From NCBI GenBank assembly GCA_963691775.1, contig OY829369.1, positions 3,844,001 through 3,908,000 of the forward strand: a DNA stretch of 64,000 nucleotides, written 5' to 3'. The DNA comes from JAZBPO01 sp963691775 (GTDB taxonomy: Bacteria > Pseudomonadota > Gammaproteobacteria > Pseudomonadales > Azotimanducaceae). Of this stretch, positions 42,365 to 51,609 are shown in pieces. The translations under genes and the position numbers were made by a program. The notes beneath the pieces were generated by a model. It was not told where the DNA came from, did no database searches, and saw only the letters and a program-made list of their open reading frames with translations. The number at the start of each line of letters is the position of its first letter. The first letter of the stretch is position 1.

Positions 42365-44614
42365 TCATTCGATTTCAGGCCCGTCCAGGCGCCGTTGAAA
42401 GAAGTCGGTGATCGTTCGCGTGAGGTGCGTCTGCAGCGGCGGCGGGCGGATGCCGTGGCGCTGGCCCGGGTAGGTCATCATCTCGAACAGCGCGCCGGCT
42501 TCCTGGAGGGCGGCGTACAGGCGCGTGGAGTGGTCGAAGGTGACGTTGTCGTCCGCCATCCCGTGAATGAGCAGGAGCGGTGTCTCGTAGCCTTCGGGCA
42601 GGTGCTCGAACACAGCACCCCGTGCGTACCCGTCTTCGTTGCCCGCCGGCGTGTCCATGTAGCGCTCGGTGTAGTGCGTGTCGTAGAGCGACCAGTCCGT
42701 GACCGGCGCACCCGAAACGGCGGCGGCGAAGGCGCCGGGCGCCTGCAGGGCGGTCATCAAAGTCATGTAGCCGCCGTAGGACCAGCCGTAGAGGCCGACG
42801 CGCTCGGCGTCCACGAAGGGGCGGGACTTCAGAAATGCGAGGCCGGCGAGCTGGTCGTCGACCTCGATCGTGCCCATGACGTCGTGGATCGCCGCTTCGA
42901 AGGCGTGACCGCGATTGCCCATGCCGCGGTTGTCGAGCTTGAAGAGCACATAGCCCGCGCGCACGTAGAGTTGATCGCGCGCGGACTGCCAACTGCGGCG
43001 CACGGTCTGCGCGTGCGGCCCGCCGTAGACCTGGACGATCGCGGGGCAGGGCGAAGTCTCGGTGCAGGTTTCGGGCCGATACATCAGCCATTGCAGGGCG
43101 GTCTCGCCGTCGCCTGCGGTCAGTTCTCCGAACTCCGGGACGGCGTGCTCGTCGCTATAGGGGCCGTAGGGGTGCGTGTCGTCCAGGCGATTTTCGACGA
43201 GCCAGGCGATGCGCTCGCCGTCGATGCGATAGAGCGCCGTATGCGCAGGCGTTTCGGGATCGGAGTAGGTGCCGATGAAGGCGGCGCCGTCGTCGCCGAC
43301 CTCGACGTTCCACCAGCCCGCCCCCGCGGTGATGCGCTGCGGTGCCGCGGACGCGTCGAGGGGCACTACGTATAGATGGCGCTCGAGGGGCGTCTCCATC
43401 CAGCCCTCGAAGTAGACGAGCCCGCGCGCTTCGTCGACGCCCGCGATTGCGTCCACCACCCAATCGCCCGAGGTGAGCTGCCGTTGGGTGCCGTCCGGGT
43501 CGAGGCGGAAGATGTGGCGATAGCCGGTGCGCTCCGAGCTCCACAGATAGCCGCCGTCGTCGAGGGGCGTGAGGTCGTCGGAGAGATTGATCCAGGTCGG
43601 CGCCTGCTCGGTGAGGGCGACTGCGGCGGCGCCCGTTTCCGGATCCACCGCGAGCAGATCGAGGCGCGTCTGGGCGCGGTTCTGGCGCTGCGCGAAGAGC
43701 GTGGCCGCGTCGCGGGCCCAGTTCACGCGGGCGAGGTAGATGTCGGGGTCCGGACCGAGATCGACGCGCACGCGTTCGCCGGTCTCGACGTCGAAGATCC
43801 AGAGCTCGATGAGTACGTTTGCCGTACCCGCGCGTGGGTAGCGCTGTTCGGTGACCGTCACGCCGTCGGCGCTGATGCCGAAGCGCTGGACGACTTCCAC
43901 CGGGCTCTCGTCGACGCGGGCGATGGCGAGCCAGCGATCGTCGGGCGACCACCAGTAGCCGGCGCGCCGATCCATCTCCTCCTGCGCGACGAACTCGGCC
44001 ACCCCCCAACTCACGAGGCCTGCGCCGCGCTCGGTCAGTGCGCGCTCGCTGCCGGTCCGCAGATCATGGAGCCAGACATTCTGATCGCGGACGAAGGACA
44101 CGTAGCGACCGCGAGGGCTGATGCGCGCGTCGGTTTCATAGCTGTCCGTTGCCATGAGCCGGCGCGCCTCACCGGTGCCGGCGTCGACGTAGAACACGTC
44201 GCCGTCCAGCGGCACGAGGAGCGCTTCGCCAGCTTCGTCCCAGTCGTAGCGCACGATGCCGCCCTGGGTGATGCGCGCGCGCTCACGGCTCTGAATCTCC
44301 GCTTCGGAGAGCGCGCGCTCCTGCGGCGCCAGCGCGCGGGCGTCTACGAGTCGATAGGGCGCGCCTGCGTCGACGTCCATGGCCCACAAATCAAGGGTCA
44401 TGCGGTCTTCGGCTTTCGGGCGCAGGAAGGTGATGCGCGTGCCATCCGGGGAGAAACGCAGGGCTCGCGGGCGTGGCCCGGAGAGTTCCGGCGAACCGTA
44501 GACGCGCTCGATCGTGAGGACTGATTCGGTCGGCGCAGTGTCCCCCGCGAAGCCGGATATGGTGCAAAGCGCGAGGAGTGAGAGCAGTAGGGAGCGAAGC
44601 CCGGCGTGCAGCAT
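42365..44614 (-). CDS. Dipeptidyl peptidase IV-like S9 serine peptidase
   Basis: 749 aa with a signal peptide (LLLSLLALCTISGFA). The DPP-IV propeller domain includes RGRYVSFVRDQNVWL and EFVAQEEMDRRAGYWWSPDD, which holds the Glu pair region that binds the substrate amino terminus. The hydrolase domain has the nucleophile Ser about 612 in GWSYGGYMTL, then HGMADDNVTF and the His in PGQRHGI. Removes X-Pro dipeptides in the periplasm. ATG 44614 has AAGGA upstream; the longer frame overlaps the GST gene. Second S9 peptidase in the window, of a different subfamily from the one at 7.5 kb. Confidence 0.93.
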   Translation of the reverse strand: MLHAGLRSLLLSLLALCTISGFAGDTAPTESVLTIERVYGSPELSGPRPRALRFSPDGTRITFLRPKAEDRMTLDLWAMDVDAGAPYRLVDARALAPQERALSEAEIQSRERARITQGGIVRYDWDEAGEALLVPLDGDVFYVDAGTGEARRLMATDSYETDARISPRGRYVSFVRDQNVWLHDLRTGSERALTERGAGLVSWGVAEFVAQEEMDRRAGYWWSPDDRWLAIARVDESPVEVVQRFGISADGVTVTEQRYPRAGTANVLIELWIFDVETGERVRVDLGPDPDIYLARVNWARDAATLFAQRQNRAQTRLDLLAVDPETGAAAVALTEQAPTWINLSDDLTPLDDGGYLWSSERTGYRHIFRLDPDGTQRQLTSGDWVVDAIAGVDEARGLVYFEGWMETPLERHLYVVPLDASAAPQRITAGAGWWNVEVGDDGAAFIGTYSDPETPAHTALYRIDGERIAWLVENRLDDTHPYGPYSDEHAVPEFGELTAGDGETALQWLMYRPETCTETSPCPAIVQVYGGPHAQTVRRSWQSARDQLYVRAGYVLFKLDNRGMGNRGHAFEAAIHDVMGTIEVDDQLAGLAFLKSRPFVDAERVGLYGWSYGGYMTLMTALQAPGAFAAAVSGAPVTDWSLYDTHYTERYMDTPAGNEDGYARGAVFEHLPEGYETPLLLIHGMADDNVTFDHSTRLYAALQEAGALFEMMTYPGQRHGIRPPPLQTHLTRTITDFFQRRLDGPEIE

Positions 44615-44693
44615 GGCGCGAGATCCTTCGGGAACATCGATTGAAGTATGGGAGGCGCTCCGACGGTCGTCGACCGACCCGAGGCGCGGGCGC

Positions 44694-45368
44694 TCAGAGC
44701 GGCAGGACCATGGACGGGCGACCATCTTTTTCCTTCGCCCGCTGGAAGGCGGGTCGTGCCGTCATTCGCGCATACCAGTCGTGGCAGCGATTGCGCGCCG
44801 GCTCGATGTAGCCGCGCGCGATCGCCGACTCCATGGGATAGGACATGAGCACATCCGCGGTGGTGAGCTCGGCGCCCCCGAACCAGGGTGCTTCGGCCAG
44901 GTGTACCTCGGCGACGTCCAGCAGCGTATTCGTGCGTGGCGCCGCGAAGGCGCTGACGGCTTGCGATTGGATGCCGCGCATGAGCGGCTTGAAGAAGAAG
45001 GGTGAGCGCGAGACGAAGATTCGGAACAGCGTGTCGACGAGCATCAGCGGCATGAGCGAACCCTGGGCGGCGTGCGCCCAGAAAAGGTGTCGGTCGCGAT
45101 CGGCGTGGCCGGCGACGGGACGCAGCGTGTGGCCCGGATGTCCATCCAGCAGGTGGTCGAGAATCGCGCCGGTTTCGGCGAGCACGAGCGCACCATCCTC
45201 GAGCACCGGTGCCGTGCCGAGGGGCGAGAGCGCCTTGTAGTCCTCCGGGGCAAGTAGCGTCTTGGAGTCGCGGTCGTAGCGCTTGAGCGTGTACTCGATG
45301 CCGAGTTCCTCGAGCAGCCAGAGGACGCGGAAGGACTGGGAGTACTCGAGGTGGTGGAGGGTGATCAT
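44694..45368 (-). CDS. Glutathione S-transferase family protein
   Basis: 224 aa. Thioredoxin-fold N-terminal domain with SQSFRVLWLLEELGIEY, the cis-Pro in LGTAPVL and the glutathione-binding AETGAI (Thr in place of the common Ser). The C-terminal helical domain ends with ARNRCHDWYARMTARPAFQRA. ATG 45368 follows GGAG; the very long upstream frame is a shadow. Cytoplasmic detoxification or reductase role; substrate unknown. Confidence 0.9.
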   Translation of the reverse strand: MITLHHLEYSQSFRVLWLLEELGIEYTLKRYDRDSKTLLAPEDYKALSPLGTAPVLEDGALVLAETGAILDHLLDGHPGHTLRPVAGHADRDRHLFWAHAAQGSLMPLMLVDTLFRIFVSRSPFFFKPLMRGIQSQAVSAFAAPRTNTLLDVAEVHLAEAPWFGGAELTTADVLMSYPMESAIARGYIEPARNRCHDWYARMTARPAFQRAKEKDGRPSMVLPL

Positions 45369-45494
45369 CGGGCGTCTCCGGGTTGGATCGATCGCCGCGC
45401 AACATAGCACCGGAGCGATGGTGAGCCTGAAGCGGTTGCGGCGGCGGCCTATGATAGCGACCTGCGCGGTCTCGCCGCTCGTTGGAGATGCTTC

Positions 45495-45893
45495 ATGCTT
45501 CGTTCCCTCGGCTTTCTGGTCGTTGCCGTTTGCCTTTGCCAGCATGTGCAGGCGCGAGCCGACGCGGTCCCTGATGTCAGTGCGGCGACGGCCCTTGAGC
45601 GTCCCGCGAATGTGGTGGTACTCGACGTGCGCACGCCGGCCGAGTTTGCGGCCGGCCACATCGAGGGTGCGGTGAACGTGGACGTAAGCGGCGACGACTT
45701 TCGGGCGCGCGTCGGCGAGCTCGATCGCACGCGGACTTATCTCGTCCACTGTACGAAGAACGTCGAGCACGGGCGCACCGATCAGGCCCTGGCGGTCATG
45801 CGCGAGCTGGGCTTCGGTGCGCTCCAGAATCTCGTTGGTGGCTATGTCGCCTGGAAGGCCGCTGGCGGCGAAGTGATCACGGCCTCGCATTGA
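45495..45893 (+). CDS. Exported rhodanese-like protein with lengthened active-site loop
   Basis: 132 aa with a signal peptide (LGFLVVAVCLCQHVQARA). Single rhodanese domain: VVLDVRTPAEFAAGHIEGAVNVD, then the catalytic Cys about 86 in LVHCTKNVEHGRT, and GGYVAWKAAGG. The usual loop is Cys-x-x-Gly-x-Arg; here the Arg is three residues further away, so sulfur-transfer specificity may differ. Periplasmic. Divergent from the GST gene. Confidence 0.85.
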   Translation: MLRSLGFLVVAVCLCQHVQARADAVPDVSAATALERPANVVVLDVRTPAEFAAGHIEGAVNVDVSGDDFRARVGELDRTRTYLVHCTKNVEHGRTDQALAVMRELGFGALQNLVGGYVAWKAAGGEVITASH

Positions 45894-45927
45894 TTCGCTG
45901 CTTGACCAGGGCTCATCCCTTGCACCC

Positions 45928-46905
45928 ATGAGTGAGAACGAACTGATTGCGCCTGGCGGCGCGCCCGACGCCCCGGGCGATCTCGGCGATCCGGATTTCT
46001 CCGATGCCGTCGTGCGCGCGCTCTACCGCTATCCGCGCAAGCACTATCCCCTTGCCCTGCTGCTCGCGATCGGCGGCGGAATCCTCGGCGTACACCGGGC
46101 CTATCTGGGCTTCATGGGCTCTGCCATGGCCATGTTCCTGTCGGCCGGGGGCGGTGGCATCTGGTGGCTCTACGATCTGTTCACCGTGCGCAGACTGGTC
46201 GGCGCGGCGAACGCCGAGCAGGCGCGGCGCGAGGAAGCGGGCCTGCCGCCGCGCGCGCTCTCATTCTTGCCGCCCATAGCCGAGCAGGGTGCGCTGACGC
46301 GTCCGAAGTGGGCGCACAAGCGCTCGGGCTCGCTGCGCCTGTACGCAAGCGCGCTGCTGCTCTTGCTCCTTGGTCTGTGTCAGGGCGTGATCTCGAGCGC
46401 GACCGGCGTGCACGAGCCGGTGGTCACGGTCGTGGTGTTCCTGTTCGCCTCGCTCGTCGTCGCGCGCTGGAGCTGGCTGCAGCGCGTGCCCGCGCTCGGA
46501 GCGCTCAGCCTGTGGGCGCATCGGTTGCGCCTGTTCTACTTTCATGTCGATCCCGGCCCGGTCTGGCTGCTTGCCTCGCGGCCGATCCTTGGCGTGCTGG
46601 TGGCACCGTTTCGGGCCAAGGTGCGCGCTGAGGTGCAACTCCACCTGCAGTTGGGCTTCGTCCTTTCAGCGCTGCTGCTGCTTTTCGATCTGCGCGAGAT
46701 GTTTGCGGCGGGTTCGATCGGCGCCGCCATCGGCGGGCTCTTCATGGAGTTTCTGCAGACGCTCGTGTTCACCTATCTCTTCGTGGCGCCGATCGGCGCC
46801 CTCATCACCACTCAGATTCTCGTCGAGCGCAGCGACCGGGCGGTATGGGTGCTTGCGCTGTTGACGCTCACTGGGGTGGGGCTCGGCGTGATGATCGCCG
46901 CCTGA
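45928..46905 (+). CDS. TM2-domain multi-spanning membrane protein
   Basis: 325 aa. After a charged 35-residue head, a TM2 domain is seen: ALLLAIGGGILGVHRAYLGFMGSAM with the GxHRxYLG signature, then GGGIWWLYDLFTVRRLV. About five further hydrophobic helices follow (residues 130-325). TM2 proteins have no assigned biochemical role in bacteria. No ribosome site is strong, and it starts 34 bp after the rhodanese stop, so the two may be co-transcribed. Confidence 0.8.
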   Translation: MSENELIAPGGAPDAPGDLGDPDFSDAVVRALYRYPRKHYPLALLLAIGGGILGVHRAYLGFMGSAMAMFLSAGGGGIWWLYDLFTVRRLVGAANAEQARREEAGLPPRALSFLPPIAEQGALTRPKWAHKRSGSLRLYASALLLLLLGLCQGVISSATGVHEPVVTVVVFLFASLVVARWSWLQRVPALGALSLWAHRLRLFYFHVDPGPVWLLASRPILGVLVAPFRAKVRAEVQLHLQLGFVLSALLLLFDLREMFAAGSIGAAIGGLFMEFLQTLVFTYLFVAPIGALITTQILVERSDRAVWVLALLTLTGVGLGVMIAA

Positions 46906-46923
46906 AGCTGATCTGTGCTCGGT

Positions 46924-47556
46924 TCAGAGCCCGCGCATGCTCATCATCAGGAAGCCGGAGAAGGCGGCATTGCTCGGCGAAAGGGCCGGATCGGCCGCTT
47001 CGCGCATGGCGATGAATTCCTCGCGATAGGCTGAATAGAACTCCCAGAATGGACACGCCTGATAGGGCGGCACGTTCAATTCAAAGGTCGCGACGATGCC
47101 CTTTACGGTGTTCGGCTTCATGAACACCTCACGCCTTGGATGAAAGTAGTAGGGCAGCGCGGACACCAGGGACCATTTCGCCAGCTTCTCGCCCAGGAGC
47201 ATGTCCACCATCGTCTCGAAGCCCGCGCGCGGGCTCCCACCGCGGCCGTGAAGCATCTTCCGGATCGCGTCGCCGAGACGGTCGCGTTCGTCGGGGGCCA
47301 GGCCGGCACAGAAGTCCCTGAACTTCGGCTTCTCGAACATCGAGACCATCGACGAGCGGCCGATGAGGCGCACGGCGTCGTTCAGCACGGCACCTGGGCG
47401 GATGAATGCGGACTTCGGGAAGGCATCGCGGGCGAAGGCAGAGAGGCGGGCAACCGGATGGCGCTTGCCGATCGCGGCGAGGCCCGGATCGTCGAAGCCG
47501 CCGGGATAGGCCCTGAAGAACTCTGCTTCAGCTTCCTGCAATCGCTCGAGATTCAT
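46924..47556 (-). CDS. Hypothetical protein
   Basis: 210 aa from ATG 47556 with GGAG upstream; I do not recognise the family. No signal peptide or clear membrane segment. Notable stretches are AEFFRAYPGGFDDPGLAAIGKRHPV, MLLGEKLAKWSLVSALPYYFHP and FMKPNTVKGIVATFEL, with aromatic-rich sequence toward the C-terminus. Predicted mainly helical. Composition fits a real coding gene. Convergent with the TM2 gene (18 bp apart) and divergent from the adaptor gene. Confidence 0.7.
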   Translation of the reverse strand: MNLERLQEAEAEFFRAYPGGFDDPGLAAIGKRHPVARLSAFARDAFPKSAFIRPGAVLNDAVRLIGRSSMVSMFEKPKFRDFCAGLAPDERDRLGDAIRKMLHGRGGSPRAGFETMVDMLLGEKLAKWSLVSALPYYFHPRREVFMKPNTVKGIVATFELNVPPYQACPFWEFYSAYREEFIAMREAADPALSPSNAAFSGFLMMSMRGL

Positions 47557-47674
47557 TGGCGCCGCTCCCGTTCTTCGTCTCCTCGCAGCATACGTGGGGT
47601 CTGTCGCAGGTGCCGCGCGGCCGGGCGGGTCGCGTTGGTACAAACCTTTTCTGGCCCTGCAACGTCGAACAATC

Positions 47675-48949
47675 ATGATCCGCGACACAGCCACTCAGGA
47701 CGAGATCATCGAGGCGCCGCGCAACGTCCCGCGGCGGCTGCTTGCCGTGGGCGTCGCGCTGGCGACGGCGATCGGCGTGGCGGCCTTCGTCGCCCCCAGC
47801 GTCAGCCAGTGGAGCTCCGCCGATCAGAGCGTCGCCCGTGAGCGCCTGCGTTTCTCGCAGGTCGAGCGCGGCGATCTCGAACGCGACGTCACGGCACAGG
47901 GCTCTGTCGTCGCAGCGATCAAGCCGACCCTTTTCAGTCCGGCCTCGGGTGTGGTGTCGCTGCTCGCCCAGGCAGGGGATGCGGTCACGGAAGGCGAAGT
48001 GCTCGCGCGCATTGCGAGTCCGGCCCTCGGTAGCGAACTCGATCAGGAATCAGCGGCCCTGGCGCGGGCCGAGACGGCGCTCAAGCGACAGCGGATCGAA
48101 GTGCGCGCAGCCGCACTTGTAAACCAGCAGCGCGTAGACATTGCAGACGTGGAGCTCACCGCTGCGCGCCGCGAGCTGGAACGTGCCGAAGCGGCCTTCG
48201 CAAAGCGGGCCGTGAGCGATTTTGATCTCGCGAAGGCGCGTGACGACGTCGCGACTGCGGCGCTGCGCCATCGGCATGCAGTGCAGGACGCCGGACTCCA
48301 GGCGGAGCGTCTTGATTTCGAACTTGAAGCGACGCTGCTCGACATCGAACGCCAGCGTCTGCGCGTGGCTGAGCTTGAACGGCGCGTCGGCGAACTCGAG
48401 ATCCGCAGCCCGGTCACCGGCATGGTCGGTAACCTGCTCGCCGCCGATCGCGACGCGGTTGCGCGAGATGCGCCGCTGCTGACCGTGGTCGATCTGACCG
48501 CTTTCGAAGTGGAACTTCAGGTCCCGGATGCGTACGGCTCGATCCTTACGCCGGGACTGCCTGCGTCGATCACCCATCAGGGCCGCGCCTGGGATGCGGA
48601 GGTCGTGTCCGTGTCGCCCGAAGTGGTGAACAGCCAGGTCACGACCCGCGTGCGCTTCTCCGAGGGGGCGCCGGCGAACATGCGGCAGAACCAGCGGGTG
48701 GCGGCGCGCATCCTGCTCGACGGCAAGGCCGGCGTGCTCATGGTCGATCGCGGGCCCTTCCTCGAATCCGGAGGGGGGCGCATCACCTACGTCGTGGACG
48801 GCGATCTCGCCCATCGTCGCCGCATTCGCACGGGACTCGTCAGCGTCGGCCGCGTGGAGATCTTGAGCGGTCTCGAACCGGGCGAGCAGATCGTTGTGTC
48901 CAATCTCGACGCCTTCGCCGACGCCGACACCGTCTACCTCAGCGACTGA
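47675..48949 (+). CDS. HlyD/MacA-like periplasmic adaptor
   Basis: 424 aa. Cytoplasmic head, one membrane helix (RRLLAVGVALATAIGVAAFV), a lipoyl domain split around a long coiled-coil hairpin (residues about 130-235; AALARAETALKRQRIEVRA onward), then a barrel domain. It closely fits adaptors that partner MacB/FtsX-type ABC systems. ATG 47675 is used; longer frame unsupported. The ABC genes it probably serves are immediately downstream but on the opposite strand. Confidence 0.86.
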   Translation: MIRDTATQDEIIEAPRNVPRRLLAVGVALATAIGVAAFVAPSVSQWSSADQSVARERLRFSQVERGDLERDVTAQGSVVAAIKPTLFSPASGVVSLLAQAGDAVTEGEVLARIASPALGSELDQESAALARAETALKRQRIEVRAAALVNQQRVDIADVELTAARRELERAEAAFAKRAVSDFDLAKARDDVATAALRHRHAVQDAGLQAERLDFELEATLLDIERQRLRVAELERRVGELEIRSPVTGMVGNLLAADRDAVARDAPLLTVVDLTAFEVELQVPDAYGSILTPGLPASITHQGRAWDAEVVSVSPEVVNSQVTTRVRFSEGAPANMRQNQRVAARILLDGKAGVLMVDRGPFLESGGGRITYVVDGDLAHRRRIRTGLVSVGRVEILSGLEPGEQIVVSNLDAFADADTVYLSD

Positions 48950-48967
48950 TTCGATTCAGGTCACGAT

Positions 48968-48999
48968 CTTCCCGGTACGTGCATGCGTACACCGGGAAG
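48968..48999. terminator. Bidirectional hairpin between adaptor and ABC operon
   Basis: Outer stem CTTCCCG / CGGGAAG with an inner GTACG / CGTAC stem (two-base bulge). It sits between convergent genes and is probably a shared terminator, though no T run follows on either strand. Confidence 0.55.
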
Positions 49000-49068
49000 C
49001 AAGTCGAAAAGATGCGGGGTTGCAGCGGAGCGACGCCCGCCCTAAGGCAGGCGTGCGCTCACGCGCGC

Positions 49069-50280
49069 TCAAACGTTGCGGGTCGCGATCGCCGGGGCGA
49101 CGCGGCTGGCGCGCAGGGCCGGGAAGCTCGCCGCAATCAGGCTCACCGTCCACAGGCAGAAAACGGCCGCGAGCGGATAGCGCCAGTCGAGACGGGGCAA
49201 CTCGAAGCTCGTTTCCAGCCAGTACGCCACCGCGACGGTCAAGATGATCCCGCCGACCGCGCCGGCCGTGCTGATGAGCCAGTTCTCCACCAGGAAATAG
49301 CGGACGATGTCGCGCCGCGTGGCGCCGAGCGCGCGCCGCGTGCCGATCTGTCGCGTGCGCTGAGAAACGAACCAGGATGCGAGGCCGACGATCACCAGCG
49401 CCGTGAGCCCCACGAGCAGCCCTATGACCAGCATCAGCATGGTGGTCATGGCCCGATCGGTCTCGTAGCTTCGGGCGGCGATCTCTTCATGGCTGCGCAC
49501 ACAGCGGATGACGCGATTGGGGTTCAAGGCGACGAGGCCGGCTTCGAGATCGGCCATGAACGAATCCCGGCGACCCGGCTCCAGACGCACGAGATAGCGG
49601 GAGGACTCGAACACGGTGATGTCGGGCTGGAAGACGTTGCGATCGACGCCGTTCCAGTTCACCCAGGAACCCTGCATGTGATCGATGATGCCGATGATCT
49701 CGGACGGTGAGCCGTCGCCCCAGTAGACGGTCTTGCCGAGGGCGTCCTCGTCGCCGAAGAGTTCCTTGCCGAGGGCGTCGGTGACGATGACCCCCGGAGG
49801 CGTCACCGCCTCGGACTCGCCGCTGATCTCGACCTGGATCTCTTCCGGGCGGAAATTGCGGCCGCGGACGAGGTTCGCGCCAAGGGTCTCGAGCCCGAAT
49901 TCGTCGATCTCGTAGCGGGCGCTGCCGACCGCGTCGATGGTCTCGTCGGGCGCCGTGCGCAGTCCCGTGCCCGAACCGCTGCCGGAGAGGGGAATCTGAT
50001 TGATCTTGGTCGCCGCCACGACGCCGGGCTGTTCGCGGATCCAGGCGAGATCGCGGCGGATGTTGGCAAGGCCGTCGTAGTGCTCACCGACGCCTCGGAT
50101 GGACACCGCTACGATGTTCGGTACGTCCATGCCGGTGGGCCGATTCATCTTCTCCATGCGCTGAGAGACGATGAACGCGGCGTTGACCATGATCGCAAGG
50201 CTCACCGCGATCTGCAGAGCGACGAGGAGCGTGCTTGTCTTGTGGCGCGCAAGGGCGCGCAGGATCGGTCCGATCTCCAT
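49069..50280 (-). CDS. ABC transporter permease, MacB/FtsX type
   Basis: 403 aa. One N-terminal helix (TLLVALQIAVSLAIMVNAAFIV), a large MacB-PCD periplasmic domain (residues about 45-270), and three C-terminal helices with the coupling motif [20 protein letters not shown]. One of two distinct permeases in the operon, suggesting a heterodimer. 10 bp after the other permease gene. Confidence 0.9.
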   Translation of the reverse strand: MEIGPILRALARHKTSTLLVALQIAVSLAIMVNAAFIVSQRMEKMNRPTGMDVPNIVAVSIRGVGEHYDGLANIRRDLAWIREQPGVVAATKINQIPLSGSGSGTGLRTAPDETIDAVGSARYEIDEFGLETLGANLVRGRNFRPEEIQVEISGESEAVTPPGVIVTDALGKELFGDEDALGKTVYWGDGSPSEIIGIIDHMQGSWVNWNGVDRNVFQPDITVFESSRYLVRLEPGRRDSFMADLEAGLVALNPNRVIRCVRSHEEIAARSYETDRAMTTMLMLVIGLLVGLTALVIVGLASWFVSQRTRQIGTRRALGATRRDIVRYFLVENWLISTAGAVGGIILTVAVAYWLETSFELPRLDWRYPLAAVFCLWTVSLIAASFPALRASRVAPAIATRNV

Positions 50281-50290
50281 GGGCAGGCTC

Positions 50291-51607
50291 CTACTGCGTC
50301 TTCAGTTGCTGGGCGGGGGACAGGCGCGTCACCCGCAGGGCTGGGTAGACGCCGGCAACGAGGCTTGCCGACACGGCGATCGCGAGCGCTGCCGCCACCA
50401 TGGTCCAGTCGAGGGCGAACATGCCCTCCGGAGCGCGCGAAATCGCGGTGCGCAGCCAGCCGAGGCCCGCGTAGCACAGGCCGATGCCGAGGGTGCCGCC
50501 CAGGGCTCCGAGCAGGGCGACCTCGGTCAGGTTCTGATTGACGATCTGCAGACGCGTCGCGCCGAGGGCGCGGCGCAGACTCATCTCCGCGGCCCGGCCC
50601 TCGAAGCGAGTCAGGAGCAGCGAAATCGACGACAGCAGACAGACAGCCAGAAAAAGGAAACCGAGACCCACGAGCACGCTGACGTCGGCGGCGACGACCT
50701 CGTTGTAATCCATCCACGCCATCACATCGTGGACCTGATTGTTCAGTGGCCGTTCGAAGCGCCCGAGCTTCTTCTGTTCGAGCACGTAGGCATCCAGGTG
50801 CGCGAGATAGGCGTCCCGATCCGCGCGCGTCGGCAACTCCGCCCAGTACTGCAGCCACGCCGATTCGGAATTGAGCCAGTCCTCGAAGGTGATGACCTGC
50901 TCGGGCTTCCAGCCCCAGTCGCTGCCGTAGGAGGGCAGTTCCATCACCGGCGTCAGCGCCAGGGGCAGGAAGACTTCCTCGACCTCCTGGAAGGGGTTGT
51001 TCACGACGTCGTAGAAACGCGGCACGGGGTCCCAGTCGTCGAGGACGCCGACGACCGTGAAGGCGCGATCATTGGCCACCACGCGCTCGCCCACGGAATC
51101 TTCGCCGCCGAAAAGGCGCTCGTTGATCGCGCGCGACAGGACGATCACCTGCTCCGCGGCGTTCTCCGCGCGAGCGTCCCAGCCACCGCCGTAGAGGAAG
51201 GGGGGCTCGAACATGGGGAAGAAGTCCCTTGAGGTGACCCGCGCGGAGACCTCGAAGGGCAGGGCATCGCCGCCGGGTGCGATGACGAGCCCCGACTCGA
51301 ACATGCCGACCTGACGCGGTGCGCCGTCCATGCGCAGGAGATTATCCACGTCACGCCAGGTCCACTGGATCGGCGCGCGCTCCGGGCGGTCCTCGTCGAA
51401 GGGGCGCAGCGGGTCCCAGCTGTCCACCTGGACTCGGTAGAGCACGTCGTCCTTCTGCGGAATCGGATTGCCCGACATGATCGTGTAGATCGCGAGCATG
51501 GTGACCGATACGCCGATGCCGAGGGCAATGGCGAGGGCGACGAGGGCGGTCAGCACCGGGCTGCGGCGCCAGCTCCGGATCGTGTCTGTGAGGTAGTAGC
51601 CCAGCAT
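50291..51607 (-). CDS. ABC transporter permease, MacB/FtsX type
   Basis: 438 aa. Same layout as its partner: an N-terminal helix ([23 protein letters not shown]), a periplasmic domain, and a C-terminal FtsX block with [28 protein letters not shown] somewhat longer periplasmic region than its neighbour. Two bases separate it from the ATPase gene. By family it does mechanotransmission and export of peptides, lipoproteins or antibiotics rather than classical transport. Confidence 0.9.
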   Translation of the reverse strand: MLGYYLTDTIRSWRRSPVLTALVALAIALGIGVSVTMLAIYTIMSGNPIPQKDDVLYRVQVDSWDPLRPFDEDRPERAPIQWTWRDVDNLLRMDGAPRQVGMFESGLVIAPGGDALPFEVSARVTSRDFFPMFEPPFLYGGGWDARAENAAEQVIVLSRAINERLFGGEDSVGERVVANDRAFTVVGVLDDWDPVPRFYDVVNNPFQEVEEVFLPLALTPVMELPSYGSDWGWKPEQVITFEDWLNSESAWLQYWAELPTRADRDAYLAHLDAYVLEQKKLGRFERPLNNQVHDVMAWMDYNEVVAADVSVLVGLGFLFLAVCLLSSISLLLTRFEGRAAEMSLRRALGATRLQIVNQNLTEVALLGALGGTLGIGLCYAGLGWLRTAISRAPEGMFALDWTMVAAALAIAVSASLVAGVYPALRVTRLSPAQQLKTQ

Positions 51608-51609
51608 CG

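Noticed and set aside
43376..44524. 382-residue plus-strand open frame
   Set aside because: Antisense to the DPP-IV-like peptidase, which has a complete catalytic triad.
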